64,000 nucleotides of DNA from Shimia_B sp038528385 (GCA_038528385.1 JBCBET010000001.1:310001-374000); one strand, 5' to 3'. Positions 52,673 through 61,614 are shown, counted from the first letter of the stretch. The notes: generated by a model from the sequence alone, not told the origin. Numbers and translations are program-made.

Positions 52673-53779
52673 TCAGCCGCGCAGGCGCCTCCGGTTTCGC
52701 GCGAGCCAGTGACCGGCGATCACGAGCGGCGCGACGTTGAGCCCGCCGCCGTCGAGCCGGGCCTCGAAAGCGGCATAATCGAGGATCGAGGAGCGGATGT
52801 CCTCGTCCTCCGCCACGGCCCCGCCCAGGCCCGCCGCCGCGTCCGGCAGATCGGCGATGGCCACGTATATGTGGAAGAACTCAGACATGGCCCCGGGGGA
52901 CGGATAACAGCGCGAGACCTCGTGGAGCGCGCCCAACGGGAGCGAGGCCTCCTCCTCGGCCTCGCGCCGTGCGGCGTCTTCTGGCGTCTCCCCAGGATCG
53001 ACCCGGCCCGCGATGGCCTCGATCAGGAAGCGGTGCGGGTCGCCGCGGAAATAGGGCCCCATGCGGAACTGCTCGATGAGGAGCACGCGGTCGCGCACCG
53101 GGTCGTAGGGCAGCACCACGACGGCATCGCCCGACAGAAACGAGGCGCGGTTCACCACCCTACCCATCGTGCCGTCGAAGCGGCGGTGCCGAAGCTCGGC
53201 CTCTGTTACCGAGAAGAACTGCGCATAGGGCATACCCTCGGTCAGGATCTCGACATCCGGCGAGGGCAGTGGAGCGAGCGGTTCCGGATGCGGTCCGGCC
53301 TCGGCAAGGAGGCGGGACTGCGCGCGCACGCCCATGGCCGGCATGCGCCGCGCCAGCTCCTCCGCCGTGATCTCCCCGAAAAACCCCATGGCCTCCCGCG
53401 CGAGATGGCAGGTCAGCGCGCCGAACCGCGCCACCCAGGCCTCGAGCGACCAGGGTGCCCCGGCGGCCGCCACGCCAAGGCCTGCGCGGAAGGTGCGCGC
53501 CGCGCGCGGCCCCTCAGCCGTCATCACCTCCACGGGTTCAAGCGCGTAGCCATAGCCGCCCTCGTAGAAGGCGAGCCGCGCGAGGACGTCTTCTGCCTCC
53601 ACCAGGAGCCCCGGCGCCGTCTCGCCCGGGGCCGCCTCCAGCCTCGGATAGGGCGCCTCTCCCGCGTGGAAGGCCGCGTGGCCGGGCAGGCTCGCCGCGA
53701 TGCCGGCCCCCGCGCGACCGGCCACGATCTCTAGATGCGGCAGGTGCCGGAGCGTCCCGTAGAGAAAGATCGGCGTCAA
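52673..53779 (-). CDS. trgB: TrgB-like protein: gamma-glutamylcyclotransferase-fold plus NUDIX hydrolase
   Basis: 368 residues in two parts. The first 170 residues begin TPIFLYGTLRHL, the YGTLR motif of the gamma-glutamylcyclotransferase (AIG2) fold. The second half is a NUDIX domain whose box reads GRVDPGETPEDAARREAEEEA, as in ADP-ribose pyrophosphatases, with the substrate-contact region IEQFRMGPYFRG. The start is inferred to be TTG 53779, overlapping the trgA stop codon as TTGA, because no ATG fits before the conserved YGTLR. In R. sphaeroides trgB contributes to tellurite resistance by an unknown mechanism. Confidence 0.88.
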   Translation of the reverse strand: MTPIFLYGTLRHLPHLEIVAGRAGAGIAASLPGHAAFHAGEAPYPRLEAAPGETAPGLLVEAEDVLARLAFYEGGYGYALEPVEVMTAEGPRAARTFRAGLGVAAAGAPWSLEAWVARFGALTCHLAREAMGFFGEITAEELARRMPAMGVRAQSRLLAEAGPHPEPLAPLPSPDVEILTEGMPYAQFFSVTEAELRHRRFDGTMGRVVNRASFLSGDAVVVLPYDPVRDRVLLIEQFRMGPYFRGDPHRFLIEAIAGRVDPGETPEDAARREAEEEASLPLGALHEVSRCYPSPGAMSEFFHIYVAIADLPDAAAGLGGAVAEDEDIRSSILDYAAFEARLDGGGLNVAPLVIAGHWLARNRRRLRG

Positions 53780-54216
53780 TCGTAGCGCCTGCTGAAGATC
53801 TCCGTGACCATGGCCGCGGCGATGCCGCCCACGATGGTGGAGGTCAGGACCTCGTTGGTGAAGATCGTTTCCCCGAACTCGTACATGAGGTTGAAGACCG
53901 CCACGACCGCCTCCGCCGGGCCGCCGTATTGACCGCGCATGGAGCGGTCGATCATCTCCGCGAAGGAATGGGCGAAGAGGCAGGTCACGAAAAGCGAGAC
54001 ACTCGTCGTCACCCCGGAGCTCACCGACGCGCCGAAGCCGCGCCCGGCCAGGCGTCCCGCCTGCCGCCACCCCAGGAGCACGCCGAAGAACGCGTTCCAG
54101 TAGGGCAGCGAGGGCAGCGGACGCTCCCCCTCGAAGAGCGGCGGAATGAGCGTGGAGACGTAGTAGGCGAGCGCGCCGAAGAGCACCGCCGCCACGACCC
54201 GCGCGAAGGTTGGCAT
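53776..54216 (-). CDS. trgA: TrgA family membrane protein
   Basis: 146 residues with about four hydrophobic segments. It starts MPTFARVVAAVLFGALAYYVSTLIPPLF and has FGVLLGWRQAGRLAGRGFGASVSSGV, typical of TrgA proteins of Rhodobacteraceae. Its ATG overlaps the stop codon of the cyclopropane synthase gene and its stop overlaps the trgB start. The molecular role is unknown; the R. sphaeroides homologue is tied to tellurite resistance. Confidence 0.87.
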   Translation of the reverse strand: MPTFARVVAAVLFGALAYYVSTLIPPLFEGERPLPSLPYWNAFFGVLLGWRQAGRLAGRGFGASVSSGVTTSVSLFVTCLFAHSFAEMIDRSMRGQYGGPAEAVVAVFNLMYEFGETIFTNEVLTSTIVGGIAAAMVTEIFSRRYD

Positions 54217-55439
54217 CAGGCCCGCTCCGCCAGGACCGGCCGGGCGATGGTGATCTGCGTGACGTCACAGCAGCCGAAATGGAACGTCGCCGCGCAAGAG
54301 GTCAGGTAGAAATTCCACATCCGCCGGAAGCGGTCGTCGAACCCCATGGCGCGCGCCTGTTCCCAGGTGTCGTTGAAGGTTTCGTGCCAGCGGCGGCAGG
54401 TCTGGGAGTAACTCTCCCCGAACTCGATGGAGCGCACGACGCTGAGCCCCGCCTGTTCCACCTGCTTGCGCAGCACGGTGGGCGACGGAAGCATCCCGCC
54501 CGGAAAGATGTATTTCTGTATGAAATCAACCGACTGCCGGTATACCTCAAAGCGTCTATCCGGCACCGTGATCACCTGCAGCGTCGCCTGTTTGCCGGGC
54601 TTGAGCCGGTCGCGCACCGCGTTGAAATAAGCGGGCCAGTATTTCTCGCCCACGGCCTCGAACATCTCGATGGAGGCGATCCCGTCATAGGTGCCGCGCT
54701 CGTCCCGGTAATCCTGAAGCTTGAACTCCACCTGATCGGAAAGCCCCGCCTTTTCAATGCGATCCACGGCGTAGTTGAACTGCTGCTGGCTGATCGTGAG
54801 ACAGGTGACCTTCAGCCCCCGCTCGCGGGCGGCGTATTCGGCGAACCCGCCCCACCCGCAACCGATCTCGAGCACGTGGTCCCCGGGGCGCGCCCCCATC
54901 TGGTCCACCATGGATTTGTACTTCGCGGTCTGCGCGGCCTCCAGGCTCTCCTGACCCGTCGTGAAGATGCCGCTCGAATAGGTCATCGTATCGTCGAGCC
55001 AGAGATCGTAGAAATCGTTGCCGAGGTCGTAATGGGCGGCGATGTTCTTTTTCGCGTTCTTCTTCGTGTTCCGCTGGAGCCAGAAGCGGAAGTTCTCGTA
55101 GAGTTGGACGAGCCGCTGACCGGCAAACCCGTCGAAGAGGTCGTCGTTGTCGGCGTGGATGAAATCCATGAAGGCCTGGAGATCGGGCGTCGACCATTGC
55201 CCTTCGAGGTAGGCGTCGCAGAAGCCGAGCTGACCCTCGCGGATCATGCGGGCAAAGACCTCCTCATCGTGGATGACCACCTCCGCCACGGGCCCCGGAC
55301 GCCTGGTGTCGTGGCGAAAGACGCGCCCGTCCTCGAGGCGGACATCGAGGCGCCCGTTCTTGGCGACCCTCGCGAGCTCGAAGACCTGCTTGAAATACCG
55401 CGGAAGGTTCTTCTGCCCGCGCGTGTTCGTGTGGATCAT
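54216..55439 (-). CDS. Cyclopropane-fatty-acyl-phospholipid synthase family protein
   Basis: 407 residues. An N-terminal domain (about 1-110) with EGQLGFCDAYLEGQW precedes the methyltransferase core with SAM motif VLEIGCGWGGFAEYAA, and HYDLGNDFYDLWLDDTMTYSSGIF is diagnostic of the family. It adds a methylene bridge to unsaturated acyl chains of membrane lipids, using SAM. It is the first gene of the coupled operon with trgA, trgB, cysK and the MscS channel. A membrane-stress theme is plausible. Confidence 0.92.
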   Translation of the reverse strand: MIHTNTRGQKNLPRYFKQVFELARVAKNGRLDVRLEDGRVFRHDTRRPGPVAEVVIHDEEVFARMIREGQLGFCDAYLEGQWSTPDLQAFMDFIHADNDDLFDGFAGQRLVQLYENFRFWLQRNTKKNAKKNIAAHYDLGNDFYDLWLDDTMTYSSGIFTTGQESLEAAQTAKYKSMVDQMGARPGDHVLEIGCGWGGFAEYAARERGLKVTCLTISQQQFNYAVDRIEKAGLSDQVEFKLQDYRDERGTYDGIASIEMFEAVGEKYWPAYFNAVRDRLKPGKQATLQVITVPDRRFEVYRQSVDFIQKYIFPGGMLPSPTVLRKQVEQAGLSVVRSIEFGESYSQTCRRWHETFNDTWEQARAMGFDDRFRRMWNFYLTSCAATFHFGCCDVTQITIARPVLAERA

Positions 55440-55513
55440 GTCCCATCTCTCCCGTGATACGCACCTGTCGTCTCAGACACGCATCCCATTCCCCAAAAGT
55501 TTTAGCCACCAAG

Positions 55514-55531
55514 CGCTTGTCCCCACAAGCG
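55514..55531 (-). terminator. Hairpin after the photolyase gene
   Basis: Arms CGCTTGT and ACAAGCG around CCCC, directly beyond the photolyase stop on the minus strand. The T-rich stretch AAAACTTTT follows only after about 15 bases, so it is a weak terminator candidate. Confidence 0.45.
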
Positions 55532-55535
55532 TTTC

Positions 55536-56951
55536 CTAGAAATCCCGGTTCTCGTAGGCGCTCAGCGCGCGTTTGCGTCCCTCGTCCGCGGCCACGATCG
55601 GGGACGGGTAATCGTCATCCGGCGCCATGGCCCAGCGTTCCGGGATGGCCTCGAAATAGCTCAGCGCATCCTTGTGGGGGTTGGAATACCCCTCGGCGAT
55701 CCAGCGAGAGGTGTAGCTGCGGTCCTTGTCGAACTTGTCGAGCTGCGTGACCGGGTTGAAGACACGGAAATAGGGCGTGGCGTCGGGACCGGAGCCCGCG
55801 GACCACTGCCAGCCCATGGCGTTGGAGGCCGGGTCCCAGTCGATGAGGTGGTTGTCGAACCAGGCTTTGCCGATCTTCCAGTGGCTCAGGAGGTGCTTGC
55901 ACAGGTAGGAGGCCACGATCATGCGCCCGCGATTGTGCATGCGGCCCGTGACATACATCTCCCGCATGGAGGCATCGACGAAGCGGATGCCCGTGCGGCC
56001 CCGCTTCCAGGCGATGATCTCGGACGTCCGCTCGTCCTCGTTCCAGGGAAAGGCGTCCCAGTCCTCGCGCCAATTGTCGGTCTCGATGCGCGGCGTGTGG
56101 TGGAGGAGGTGGTAGGCGAATTCGCGCCAGACAAGCTCCTTGAGAAAGGTCTCAGCGCCGCCCTTGCCCGCCTCCATGGCCTGAAGGCCCGCATGCCAGC
56201 AGGTAAGCGGGCTGATCTCGCCGAGCGAGAGGTTCTCGGAGAGGTTCGAGGTGCCGTCGTTCCAGACCTCGTCGCGCGCCGTGTCGTAGCGGTGGATGAG
56301 GTCGTCGCAGAAATAGTGCAGCCGGTTGCGCGCCGCGTCTTCGCCGAGCCGCACATGGGGGCGCACGATCTCCGCACCGCGCCGCATGCCCGCGCCGAGG
56401 CCCCAGTCGCCCAGGTCATCGCTGGCGGGCCAGGCGTCGGGGGCGGGGATCTTGGCGGGCGCGCGCTCGGGCTCCGGCAGATCGCTGCCGCGCACGGCCT
56501 TCCACATGGGCGTATAGACCTTGTAGAATCCGCCGGTCTTCGTCTCCACCGTCCAGGGCTCGAAGAGGAGGTGGCCCGTGTGGCTCGTGGCCTCCAGCCC
56601 GGCCTCCTTGGCCCAGGATTTCACCGACGTGTCGCGCGCCTGGCTCTTGGGGTCGTAGGCGCGGGACCAGTGGATGGCCGTCGCGCCGGTCTCCTCCACG
56701 AGGGTCTTGAGCACATCGCGCGCCTTGCCCCTGCGCAGGATGAGGCGGCTGCCCTTTTCCTCCAACGTCCGGGCGAGGTGTTCGACACCCAGCCCCAGCC
56801 GCCAGGCCGGCGCGGTTCCCAGCGTGTCCACCACCTCGTCGTGGATGAAGACCGCGATCACGGGCCCCTCCGCCGCGCAGGCCGCCTTCAACGCCGGATT
56901 GTCGGAGAGCCGCAAATCGCGGCGAAACCACATGATCGTGGGAGGTGCCAT
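55536..56951 (-). CDS. phrB: Deoxyribodipyrimidine photolyase (cryptochrome/photolyase family)
   Basis: 471 residues. The N-terminal antenna domain begins TIMWFRRDLRLSDNPAL. The FAD-binding domain contains LVWREFAYHLLHHTP, TGIRFVDASMREMYVTGRMHNRGRM and DWDPASNAMGWQWSAGSGPDATPYFRVFNP, the photolyase signature. It repairs UV-induced cyclobutane pyrimidine dimers with light. It is followed (upstream in coordinates) by a class V PLP enzyme gene 37 bases away on the same strand. DNA photolyase rather than cryptochrome is inferred from the repair-type signature. Confidence 0.94.
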   Translation of the reverse strand: MAPPTIMWFRRDLRLSDNPALKAACAAEGPVIAVFIHDEVVDTLGTAPAWRLGLGVEHLARTLEEKGSRLILRRGKARDVLKTLVEETGATAIHWSRAYDPKSQARDTSVKSWAKEAGLEATSHTGHLLFEPWTVETKTGGFYKVYTPMWKAVRGSDLPEPERAPAKIPAPDAWPASDDLGDWGLGAGMRRGAEIVRPHVRLGEDAARNRLHYFCDDLIHRYDTARDEVWNDGTSNLSENLSLGEISPLTCWHAGLQAMEAGKGGAETFLKELVWREFAYHLLHHTPRIETDNWREDWDAFPWNEDERTSEIIAWKRGRTGIRFVDASMREMYVTGRMHNRGRMIVASYLCKHLLSHWKIGKAWFDNHLIDWDPASNAMGWQWSAGSGPDATPYFRVFNPVTQLDKFDKDRSYTSRWIAEGYSNPHKDALSYFEAIPERWAMAPDDDYPSPIVAADEGRKRALSAYENRDF

Positions 56952-56988
56952 CGTGTCGAGCCCGTATCTTCGCGAGCTTCCCGCCCGG

Positions 56989-58224
56989 CTACACCACGTG
57001 ATCTAGGGCCTTGGTAAGCCGGTCAACCTCGGCCTCGGTCGTGTAATGCGTGAGGGACACGCGCAGCACCCCGTGCTCGGGCCGCACGCCCAGCGCCGAG
57101 AGCGCGCGATCGGCGTAGAAACTGCCGCCCGCGCACAGGATACCGTGATGCGCGAGCTTGGCTGCGAAGGGCGCCGCGGGCTGCCCGAGATCGAGCGCCA
57201 GGGTGGGCGCGCGTTCGGACGCCTCCTTGGGCCCGAGGAGCCGGATCCGCTGCTTGGTGGTCAGGAAATCGAGAAGCGGCTCCATGAGCGCCACTTCGTG
57301 GGCGCGCATGAGGTCATGGACCACCTCCGTGCGCCCCGTCCCGTCCCGGCCCGCGCGGTTGTGATGCTTGTAGAGCGTGTCGATGTAGTCCGCGATGCCC
57401 GCCGACGCCGCCACCTGCGCGTGGTCGGGCCCCGCGGGCGTAAAGCGCTTCGTCAGGTCGTGGGCATTGAAATCGTGCCCCTGGTTTGGCAGCGCCATGC
57501 CCAGAGCGCGGCGCAGAACCATGATCCCCTGGTGCGGCCCGTAGGTCTTGTAGGCCGAGAACAGGTAGATGTCGGCGCCGAGCTTGCGCACATTGGGCAG
57601 GCCGTGGGGCGCGTAGCTGACCCCGTCGACGCAGGTGAAAACGCCCGCGTCCCGCGCCAGGCGGCAGATGCGCGCCACGTCGTTGATCTCTCCCACGACA
57701 TTGGAAGCATGGGGAAAGCAGAGCAGCCGCGCCCCCTCCAGGAGCGGGACCAGGTCCTCGGAGTAAAGCGATCCGTCGCCCCGCATCCGCCATTCCCGGA
57801 TCTCGATCCCGTCTTCCTCCAGCCGCCGCCAGGGGCCGGAATTGGCCTCGTGATCCTGGTTGGTAACGATGATCGCCCCGGGCCGCTCTCCCTGCACGCC
57901 GCGGGTCATCCACTGGCGGAACGCCTGGGAGAGGACGTAGGTGTTGGCCGTCGTCGAGGGCCCGAAACTCAGTTCCTCGGAGAGCACCCCGAGGGCCCGG
58001 GCCAGCCGGTCGCGGGCCTCGTCCATCTCCTGTCCGCCGAGAAAGGAGGACGTGTAGGGGGCACACGGCTGCACCTTCCGCTCCTTGTAGAAGCGGTTGA
58101 GCCGCCAGATCACATAGCGGCACGTATAGCTCCCGCCGGCATTCTCGAAGAACGCCTGGTCCCGCAGCGCGGGCTCCGCGAAAGCTGGAAACTGAGCGCG
58201 GACAAACTCGGTATCCAGTTGCAT
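56989..58224 (-). CDS. Class V aminotransferase / cysteine desulfurase-like PLP enzyme
   Basis: 411 residues with the type I PLP fold. HASNVVGEIND, CVDGVSYAPHGLPNV (Asp200, PLP N1 contact) and FSAYKTYGPHQG with Schiff-base Lys226 are visible, and a His at NQDHEANSG is placed like the PLP-stacking His of cysteine desulfurases. It lacks an obvious mobile-loop Cys, so true desulfurase activity is unsure. It precedes the photolyase gene on the same strand and may be co-transcribed. The substrate is unknown. Confidence 0.85.
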   Translation of the reverse strand: MQLDTEFVRAQFPAFAEPALRDQAFFENAGGSYTCRYVIWRLNRFYKERKVQPCAPYTSSFLGGQEMDEARDRLARALGVLSEELSFGPSTTANTYVLSQAFRQWMTRGVQGERPGAIIVTNQDHEANSGPWRRLEEDGIEIREWRMRGDGSLYSEDLVPLLEGARLLCFPHASNVVGEINDVARICRLARDAGVFTCVDGVSYAPHGLPNVRKLGADIYLFSAYKTYGPHQGIMVLRRALGMALPNQGHDFNAHDLTKRFTPAGPDHAQVAASAGIADYIDTLYKHHNRAGRDGTGRTEVVHDLMRAHEVALMEPLLDFLTTKQRIRLLGPKEASERAPTLALDLGQPAAPFAAKLAHHGILCAGGSFYADRALSALGVRPEHGVLRVSLTHYTTEAEVDRLTKALDHVV

Positions 58225-58348
58225 GCGGAAACTGTCTCACGGCGGCGCCCGTTGCACAAGCGCGCGCGCGCGGATTTCGGCGCGCATGTGAAAACGCCGC
58301 ACTTGTTGAGATGTCACAGTTTAATTTTTAGAGGTGCGGCCCGTTCGC

Positions 58349-59341
58349 CTACGCCCTGACGTCCACCACCACGCGGCCCTTCACCTGGCCCTTGAGGATA
58401 TCCGCCCCGAGTTCGGGGAGATCGGCCAGCGTGGCGGGCTGCACCATCGCCTCGAGCTTGTCCATGGGCAGGTCCCTGGCGATCCGCTGCCACGCGCGCA
58501 GGCGGTTGTCGTAGGGCTGCATGACGCTGTCGATCCCCAGGAGGTTGACGCCGCGCAACAGGAACGGGATGACCGTTGCCGGGAGCGCGGCCCCGCCCGC
58601 CAGCCCCACCGCGGCCACCGAGCCGCCATAGACCACCTGCCCCAGAAGCCGCGCCAGCGTCGCGCCGCCCACGGCGTCGACGCATCCGGCCCATGTCTCG
58701 GCCTCGAGCGGTTTCTTGATCGTCTCGGCCAGGTCCTCGCGGGGCACGATCGTCGTGGCACCGAGCGACGACAGGTAAGAGGCATTATCCATCCGCCCGG
58801 TCACCGCGGCCACGCTGTAGCCCAGATTGCCGAGGATCGCCGTGGCCACCGAGCCCACGCCCCCCGAGGCCCCCGTCACGAGGACGGGGTTCGTCGTCTC
58901 GGGCAAGAGCCCGTGATCCTCGAGCGCCTGGACCGCAAGCATCGCGGTGAAGCCCGCCGTGCCCACCGCCATGGCCTGCCGCGCGGTCAGACCTTCGGGC
59001 AAGGGGACGAGCCAATCGGCCTTGACGCGCGCCTTTTCGGCATAGCCGCCCCAATGGGCCTCGCCCACGCGCCAGCCGGTGAGCACGACCTTGTCGCCCG
59101 GTTCGTAGCGGGCATCCTCGGACGCCTCCACCGTGCCGGCAAAGTCGATCCCCGGCACATGGGGGTAGGTCCGCACGAGCCCGCCGCCGGGCCCGATGCA
59201 GAGCCCGTCCTTGTAGTTCACGGTGGAGTATTCCACGGCGACCGTGACCTCGCCCTCCGGCAACCGGTCCTCCCCGATCTCCTGCACCGCCGCGGAGGTC
59301 TTGCCCTCCGCGTCCTTTTCCACGACCAGCGCCTTGAACAT
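58349..59341 (-). CDS. acuI: Acrylyl-CoA reductase (MDR family)
   Basis: 330 residues of the zinc-free medium-chain reductase family. YSTVNYKDGLCIGPGGGLVR and the Rossmann motif VTGASGGVGSVA are characteristic of AcuI/YhdH. It reduces acryloyl-CoA to propionyl-CoA with NADPH, detoxifying the product of DMSP cleavage. It lies after dmdA with one small gene between, the same order as in Roseobacter-group bacteria where acuI is co-transcribed with dmdA. The start at ATG 59341 gives the normal length. Confidence 0.92.
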   Translation of the reverse strand: MFKALVVEKDAEGKTSAAVQEIGEDRLPEGEVTVAVEYSTVNYKDGLCIGPGGGLVRTYPHVPGIDFAGTVEASEDARYEPGDKVVLTGWRVGEAHWGGYAEKARVKADWLVPLPEGLTARQAMAVGTAGFTAMLAVQALEDHGLLPETTNPVLVTGASGGVGSVATAILGNLGYSVAAVTGRMDNASYLSSLGATTIVPREDLAETIKKPLEAETWAGCVDAVGGATLARLLGQVVYGGSVAAVGLAGGAALPATVIPFLLRGVNLLGIDSVMQPYDNRLRAWQRIARDLPMDKLEAMVQPATLADLPELGADILKGQVKGRVVVDVRA

Positions 59342-59365
59342 GGGAGCCCCCCTTCGAGCCTCGTG

Positions 59366-59605
59366 TTAGCCTGCCTTGCAGCCGCGCTCCGAGGGAGGCG
59401 CGTCGCCCCGGCCATAGGCCACGTCCCCGCAGCGCGTGCAACGGTATTCCTTGAGCATCCGGGTCTCGTCGGGGTCCACCCGTTCGAAGGTGCACGGCGC
59501 GGCCTTGCGGCGCCGCGCGAGCGCACCGGGCCCGCCCGCGCCGCCCCGCCGGTTCATCAAGACTATGAAGGCCGCCAAAATGGCGATCCCCACGAGAACG
59601 GCCAT
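59366..59605 (-). CDS. Small membrane-anchored zinc-ribbon-like protein between dmdA and acuI
   Basis: 79 residues from ATG 59605 with AAGGGAG upstream. One membrane helix (AVLVGIAILAAFIVLM) is followed by a basic linker and a C-terminal domain with Cys in APCTFERVD and the pair CTRCGDVAYG, plus a late Cys in ERGCKAG. This could bind one zinc. I do not recognise a named family. It lies 24 bases before acuI and 19 bases after dmdA, so it is co-transcribed with both. A role near DMSP metabolism is only inferred from position. Confidence 0.75.
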   Translation of the reverse strand: MAVLVGIAILAAFIVLMNRRGGAGGPGALARRRKAAPCTFERVDPDETRMLKEYRCTRCGDVAYGRGDAPPSERGCKAG

Positions 59606-59624
59606 GCCGCGCTCCCTTCTTGCC

Positions 59625-60725
59625 TCAGGCCCAGAACCCCGCCTGCACCTCCGCCTTGAATGTGCCGTCATGGGTCTGGACTTCAAGCGCCGTGCCCGGA
59701 TCCCAATGGGTCATGCGCACCATGCCGATGGCCACGTTGGTCCCGTAATCGGGCGAAAAGGCCGCGCTCGTCACCTGCCCTACCGTCTTTCCACCCGCCG
59801 TGAGCGCCCAGGCGCGGTCGCAGGGCGGAAGCTCCCCCGTGATCGAGATCGGCCGCACCTGCTTGATCGGCCCTTCCTTGGCCACGCGCAAAAGCGCGTC
59901 GCGCCCCACGCATCCGATGGCCGTCTGCGTGGAGCAGAACCGCCCGAGCCCGGCCTCGTGGGGCGTGTTCTCGATGGTCATGTCATTGCCATAGCTCAGA
60001 AGCCCGCCCTCGATGCGCTCTATCGCGTTGGGGCAGCCCGCGCGCACCTCGAGCTCCTCGCCTGCGGCCATGAGCGCATTCCAGAGAGGCATGCCGTTCT
60101 CGGTCCCGTCCACGTAGATCTCGAAGCCCCCTTGCTTCGAGTAGCCCGAGCGCGCCACGACCATCTCCACGCCCTCGAAATCGAAGAGCCCGTAGCGGAA
60201 GAAGCGCACGCCGCGCACGCTTTCACCGAAGATCCGCGCCACGAGGTCCTCGGCCTTCGGCCCCTGCACCGCGAGCGGTGAGACATCGGGCTCCCACACC
60301 ACCACGTCGAGGCGGAAGCCGTAGGCGATCCCCTTGATCCAGAGCATCAAGTCGCTGTCGGCGATGGAGACCCAGTAGCGGTCTTCCGAGAGCTTCACCG
60401 CCACCGGATCGTTGAGCATCCCGCCGGTCTCGTCCACCATGGGCACGTAGTAGCACTGCCCGGGCAGCATGGGCCGCAGGTCGCGCGGCGTGAGCATCTG
60501 CATCAGCCGGCCGGCATCGGGCCCGCGCAGCTCCACCTGCCGCTCCACCGCCACGTCCCAGACCTGCACGTGGCGCTTGAGGTGATGGTAATCGGCCTCG
60601 AGGCTCTCGAAATAGGTGGGCAGCAGCATGCGGTTATAGACGGTGTAGCCCTGAACGCCCGCGGCCTCGACCCCATCGGAAAACGGCGTGCGCCGCACCC
60701 GGCGCGACGGTGAAATCACGGACAT
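59625..60725 (-). CDS. dmdA: Dimethylsulfoniopropionate demethylase
   Basis: 366 residues of the GcvT (aminomethyltransferase) family. SPSRRVRRTPF at the N-terminus, HVQVWDVAVERQVELRGPDA, GQCYYVPMVDETGGMLNDPVAVKL and RSGYSKQGGFEIYVDG match DmdA of the Roseobacter group. It moves a methyl group of DMSP to tetrahydrofolate, giving methylmercaptopropionate. ATG 60725 is set by GGGAGGAAG just upstream; a much longer frame reaching 61514 crosses the DinB gene and is spurious. It leads the set dmdA, small protein, acuI. A hairpin with a U-run touches its ribosome site. Confidence 0.94.
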   Translation of the reverse strand: MSVISPSRRVRRTPFSDGVEAAGVQGYTVYNRMLLPTYFESLEADYHHLKRHVQVWDVAVERQVELRGPDAGRLMQMLTPRDLRPMLPGQCYYVPMVDETGGMLNDPVAVKLSEDRYWVSIADSDLMLWIKGIAYGFRLDVVVWEPDVSPLAVQGPKAEDLVARIFGESVRGVRFFRYGLFDFEGVEMVVARSGYSKQGGFEIYVDGTENGMPLWNALMAAGEELEVRAGCPNAIERIEGGLLSYGNDMTIENTPHEAGLGRFCSTQTAIGCVGRDALLRVAKEGPIKQVRPISITGELPPCDRAWALTAGGKTVGQVTSAAFSPDYGTNVAIGMVRMTHWDPGTALEVQTHDGTFKAEVQAGFWA

Positions 60726-60734
60726 CTCTTCCTC

Positions 60735-60760
60735 CCAAAAGAGCCCCGTCTTCCACGGGG
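60735..60760 (-). terminator. Hairpin with U-run directly before the dmdA ribosome site
   Basis: On the minus strand: stem CCCCGT / ACGGGG with a five-base loop (60744-60760), then CTCTTTTGGG. It may end the dinB transcript (about 200 bases earlier) or act as a leader attenuator of dmdA. Confidence 0.6.
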
Positions 60761-60958
60761 TCGCTGCGGCGCAGCTACACGAGCGAGCGGTCCGGTCAAA
60801 CCCATTCCCGTCACCGCGTGTCCAAGAGCGACATCGCGTCCCGGAGTGGGTGCATCGGTCGTGCCCGGGTCTTGCATGGGTCGGTGGGCGGGTGCCTTTC
60901 GAGCACGGCGCATGCCGCGCGCAGGAACAGAGCCGCGCGGCGACCTCACGAGGGCGGG

Positions 60959-61462
60959 CTAGGGGTCCGGCATCAGGAAGAAGTCCGTGTCCCCCGGCCG
61001 GTGGCCCAGTTCGGTGAGCATCTTGTGGATCTGCCCGCGATGGTGCGTCTGGTGGTTGAAGAACTGCACGATGCAGACCGCCCGGGATTTGGAGAGCTCG
61101 CGGCCCGCCGCGCCCGAATACCATGTGAGGGTCCCGGCGAGGTCCGCCTCCCCGAGCCCTACGGCCCAGGCCCCGATACGCGCGTCCGCCTCCAGCCGCG
61201 CCGCGGCCCAGCTCTGGGCATCGGCCATGAACGCGGCACTCTCTTTCCCCGGCACGGAAGGGGGCGCCCAGCCGTCGAACCGGCTCATCCACATCGTGTC
61301 GCCCCAAAGCAGGTGGTTCGCCGTCCCCAGGAGCGACCCGAAGAACGCGCCGCGCTCCGCCGTCACCTCCCGCTCGGGCAGCGCCAGCATAGCCTCCCTG
61401 AGCCCGGTATTCTGCCAGGCATTGTAGCGGGCCATCTCCCGGCAATAGGCTGCGCTGATCAT
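60959..61462 (-). CDS. DinB family protein (four-helix metal-binding)
   Basis: 167 residues, four long helices. The metal-binding His residues stand in the usual positions: LLGTANHLLWGD in helix 2 and FFNHQTHHRGQIHKML in helix 3. DinB-like proteins include thiol S-transferases and many of unknown function. It is read towards dmdA but 234 bases separate the two genes and a terminator-like hairpin lies between, so it is probably a separate unit. Confidence 0.88.
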   Translation of the reverse strand: MISAAYCREMARYNAWQNTGLREAMLALPEREVTAERGAFFGSLLGTANHLLWGDTMWMSRFDGWAPPSVPGKESAAFMADAQSWAAARLEADARIGAWAVGLGEADLAGTLTWYSGAAGRELSKSRAVCIVQFFNHQTHHRGQIHKMLTELGHRPGDTDFFLMPDP

Positions 61463-61614
61463 CTGGAAATCCTCCCTGTCGCGGGCGCGGGCGCCGCAGC
61501 GCCGGGCATCTCACGCGAAAGTGCCCGGGCGCGGCCCCGCCCGGCCGCCCGAGACTTGCACAGCACCGGCCCCGCGCATAGCGTCCCGCGCGATGTCCAA
61601 CGGGAGAGACACCT

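Noticed and set aside
59625..61514. A 629-residue fusion reading upstream of dmdA
   Set aside because: The extra N-terminal part is another frame of the DinB gene. DmdA begins at 60725 with a strong ribosome site.
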